NCBI GenBank assembly: GCA_026394695.1
Contig: JAPKXT010000119.1
Location: forward strand, 1 to 6,950
Length of the DNA stretch: 6,950 nucleotides
Reading direction: 5' to 3'
Source of the DNA: Methanoregula sp.
GTDB taxonomy: Archaea > Halobacteriota > Methanomicrobia > Methanomicrobiales > Methanospirillaceae
In this document: positions 5,767 to 6,950 of the stretch, piece after piece
Position numbering within the stretch: position 1 is the first letter of the stretch
How the letters are laid out: the number at the start of each line of letters is the position of its first letter
Translations under genes and position numbers: made by a program
Notes under the pieces: generated by a model
What the model was told of the DNA's origin: nothing
Seen by the model: only the letters and a program-made list of their open reading frames with translations
Database searches by the model: none

Positions 5767-6420
5767 ATGTTTTTCATGAAAAAACAGGACGCTGCAAAGA
5801 TATATTCGCTTCTTTGTAACCGGTATCCTGATGCCCGCGATTCTCCGGCTATGCTCTCAAAGGGCTCTGCCTTTGAAGTGCTCATCCTCACTATCCTCTC
5901 AGCACAGACCACCGACCGCGCAGTACTCAAAGTAAAAGACCCGCTTTTTTTTACCTACCCGACACCGGCAGCGCTCGCAAAGGCAACGGCCGAAGATGTG
6001 GAAACGATCATCCACAGTCTGGGCTATTTTCATGCGAAGGCAAAACACATCATCGCCGCTTCACAGGCCCTGTTATCGGAATTTGACGGCAGGTTGCCAG
6101 AGACCATGGAGGATCTCCTGAAGATTCCCGGAGTCGGCAGGAAAACCGCAAACATTGTGCTGTATCACGCGCTCAGGAGAAACGAAGGAATTGCAGTCGA
6201 TACGCATGTCCGTAGGCTCGCGCAGCGGATCGGGTTTTCCGATACCGATAACGTAACCGTGATCGAACAGGACCTGATGGCCGCGTTCCCGCAGGAGCAG
6301 TGGGGAGACCTCACCGATGTCCTGATCGCCCACGGGCGGGCATGCTGCGATGCGAAAAAACCGAAGTGTGGGATCTGCCCGATCAACTGGTATTGCCGTT
6401 TTTTTGAGGAATTTGGGTAA
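5767..6420 (+). CDS. nth: Endonuclease III, DNA base-excision repair glycosylase/AP lyase
   Basis: This 217-residue protein removes oxidised pyrimidines from DNA and cuts the abasic site. The helix-hairpin-helix is visible as LLKIPGVGRKTANIVL (117-132), with catalytic Lys126. The catalytic Asp145 is in AVDTHVRRLAQRIGF (143-157). LSAQTTD (44-50) matches the LSAQATD motif of E. coli Nth. The C-terminal 4Fe-4S motif is complete: Cys194-x6-Cys201-x2-Cys204-x5-Cys210. Length is close to the E. coli enzyme (211). The start could be ATG 5767 or ATG 5776 (MKKQDAAK); promoter spacing slightly favours the latter. It has its own TATA box after the tRNA terminator, so it is probably transcribed alone. 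All catalytic and cluster residues are present, so it is expected to be active. Confidence 0.96.
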   Translation: MFFMKKQDAAKIYSLLCNRYPDARDSPAMLSKGSAFEVLILTILSAQTTDRAVLKVKDPLFFTYPTPAALAKATAEDVETIIHSLGYFHAKAKHIIAASQALLSEFDGRLPETMEDLLKIPGVGRKTANIVLYHALRRNEGIAVDTHVRRLAQRIGFSDTDNVTVIEQDLMAAFPQEQWGDLTDVLIAHGRACCDAKKPKCGICPINWYCRFFEEFG

Positions 6421-6446
6421 AAAATAAGGAAATTGCGAACTATTCA

Positions 6447-6466
6447 CCCCTCATATACCGGAGGGG
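6447..6466 (+). terminator. Hairpin 26 nt after nth
   Basis: CCCCTC (6447-6452) pairs with GAGGGG (6461-6466) around an 8-nt loop. No T tract follows, so termination is possible but weakly supported. Confidence 0.3.
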
Positions 6467-6579
6467 GTACTGTCAGTCATCTCTCATCATCCTGCTGCAT
6501 CCGGATTGTGCTGCCGTATCTGTTCAGGGTTCTGTCGCAGTTCGGGGAGCGCTATAAGTGTGCGGTTTTTGGCTCTGTT

Positions 6580-6697
6580 GAAACGCACACGAACGAGAGT
6601 TCACACCCGAATCATGAAAATCGATTAGTTACGAGAGTCCCCCGCCTCAAGGCCTCTCCGAGGCACGGCGGGGCAAGGAGGTTTCAGCATTTTTTTA
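6580..6697 (+). ncRNA. Candidate small non-coding RNA
   Basis: A TATA-like box CTATAA (6552-6557) would place a start near 6580. About 60 nt later comes a very stable nested hairpin: outer stem CCCCGCC (6640-6646) with GGCGGGG (6667-6673), inner stem GCCTC (6652-6656) with GAGGC (6660-6664) and a 3-nt loop. A T7 run at 6690-6696 follows and could terminate transcription. Promoter, structure and terminator in the right order suggest an RNA of about 115-120 nt. Ends are estimates and no known RNA family is recognised. Confidence 0.3.
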
Positions 6698-6708
6698 GTC
6701 ACTTAAAC

Positions 6709-6741
6709 CGCCGCGGGGGCGTCCCTTCGGGGTCGTCGGCG
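6709..6741. repeat. GC hairpin with TTCG loop
   Basis: Outer arms CGCCG (6709-6713) and CGGCG (6737-6741) enclose an internal loop and CCC-TTCG-GGG (6723-6732). AAA (6705-6707) and TTT (6742-6744) extend the outer stem past one bulged C. The right arm runs into the conserved GCGTTTATCGTA. Confidence 0.5.
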
Positions 6742-6750
6742 TTTATCGTA
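6727..6750. repeat. Right copy of the 24-nt dispersed motif
   Basis: It reads TCGGGG, then TCGTCG, then GCGTTTATCGTA, matching 1467-1490 in the two outer blocks (18 of 24) with identical spacing. It overlaps the TTCG-loop hairpin and lies 60 nt past the stop of the right-edge minus-strand gene. Confidence 0.55.
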
Positions 6751-6751
6751 A

Positions 6752-6768
6752 GGTAAAAAAAATTACCA
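6752..6768 (-). terminator. T9 terminator of the right-edge gene
   Basis: On the minus strand GGTAA, then T9 (6755-6763), then ACC. The tract lies about 47 nt past the stop at 6810, a usual place for a U-tract archaeal terminator. Confidence 0.5.
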
Positions 6769-6809
6769 ATCTTTTGAAGATGGTTCCGCGTGCGAACTCT
6801 CGTTCATAC

Positions 6810-6950
6810 TCAGTTCTTCTTTTCTGGATTGTTAACGTTCCAATGGAGCAGGATACCATTGTCGATGCGGCTTGCCTCAAGGAGCGTGAGCCGTGCGAAC
6901 TCTGATTCTTTAATGAACCCTTCCCCATCCGTGATAGTGGGGGCATCTTT
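6810..6950 (-). CDS. C-terminal end of an unidentified protein (start beyond the right edge)
   Basis: The minus-strand frame is open from the window edge for 46 codons and stops with TGA at 6810-6812. The visible peptide includes ITDGEGFIKESEFARLTLLE and ends ILLHWNVNNPEKKN. It has a natural mixed composition with acidic and hydrophobic residues in an amphipathic pattern, unlike the Arg/Ser-rich alternative frames here, and is followed by a T9 tract. I do not recognise the family from this fragment. An overlapping minus-strand frame at 6743-6946 is less protein-like. A TGCGAACT motif within it (6894-6901) also occurs in the adjoining non-coding DNA. Confidence 0.55.
   Translation of the reverse strand, partial: KDAPTITDGEGFIKESEFARLTLLEASRIDNGILLHWNVNNPEKKN

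Larger units (their letters stand above)
6591..6805. repeat. Inverted repeat pair GAACGAGAGTTC / GAACTCTCGTTC
   Basis: The 12-mer at 6591-6602 is the exact reverse complement of 6794-6805. Similarity extends imperfectly on the inner sides (CACACCCGAATC against CGCACGCGGAACC). The arms bound about 215 nt that include both GC hairpins and the 24-nt motif. This resembles a small element with terminal inverted repeats, but no target-site duplication is visible. Confidence 0.45.
6421..6809. other. Gene-free stretch downstream of nth, rich in hairpins and repeats
   Basis: No credible protein gene is seen in these 389 bases. They contain a 3' hairpin for nth (6447-6466), a TATA-like site (6552-6557), a 12-bp inverted repeat pair (6591-6602 and 6794-6805), a strong nested hairpin (6640-6673), a T7 run (6690-6696), a second GC hairpin with a TTCG loop (6709-6741), the second copy of the 24-nt motif (6727-6750), and a T9 run on the minus strand (6755-6763). 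An open frame at 6433-6756 spans them but has low-complexity composition and no recognisable domain. Confidence 0.6.

Noticed and set aside
6591..6638. CRISPR-like repetition of ACGAGAGT (6593 and 6631)
   Set aside because: Only two 8-nt direct copies, no regular repeat-spacer pattern and no cas gene.
6433..6756. 107-codon plus-strand frame after nth
   Set aside because: It runs across hairpins, a T7 run and repeats, is Arg/Gly/Ser/His-rich, and lacks a recognisable domain; structure explains the region better.
6764..6807. 14-codon-scale frame starting MNESSHAEPSSKDW on the minus strand
   Set aside because: Only 14 codons, coinciding with one arm of the inverted repeat; no evidence of translation.

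Overview
The window looks like chromosomal DNA of a methanogenic archaeon, most likely order Methanomicrobiales (Methanoregula-like; genus uncertain). Support comes from a membrane PAS/HisKA kinase of the style common in these methanogens (HELRTPLQP H-box), an archaeal-type UMP kinase, a radical SAM enzyme of the AmmeMemoRadiSam family, a Mut7-C protein, archaeal TATA boxes placed 25-30 nt before start codons (leaderless genes), and a tRNA gene without encoded CCA. This is inferred from protein style, not from a database search.

Layout, left to right. Positions 1-1392 (minus strand) hold the first 464 residues of a sensor histidine kinase that runs off the left edge. Positions 1393-1633 are a gene-free stretch rich in GC hairpins. 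Positions 1634-2974 (minus) are purB, adenylosuccinate lyase, followed by a 156-nt promoter region with repeated motifs. Positions 3131-4816 (minus) look like a compact three-gene operon: a 52-residue zinc-ribbon protein, a radical SAM enzyme, and a Mut7-C nuclease-like protein whose start overlaps the preceding stop. A 43-nt divergent gap separates this operon from pyrH (4860-5564, plus), followed by tRNA-Pro(UGG) at 5631-5705, a hairpin terminator, and nth (endonuclease III, 5767-6420, plus). Positions 6421-6809 are gene-free but full of structure, and a minus-strand gene enters from the right edge, its last 46 codons visible.

The genes are mostly housekeeping: purine synthesis, pyrimidine nucleotide phosphorylation, base-excision repair and translation, next to one signalling protein. 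The least understood coding part is the zinc-ribbon/radical SAM/Mut7-C cluster.

The most interesting non-coding signal is a motif shared by the two gene-free stretches: TCGGGG, six variable bases, then GCGTTTATCGTA. In both places it abuts GC-rich hairpins and lies downstream of a minus-strand stop codon. This suggests a diverged dispersed element or small structured RNA. The right-hand stretch also has a possible free-standing RNA (TATA box, strong nested hairpin, T7 tract) and a 12-bp inverted repeat about 200 nt apart. I see no CRISPR array, transposase, insertion sequence or defence system. No previously undescribed multi-gene system can be claimed here.
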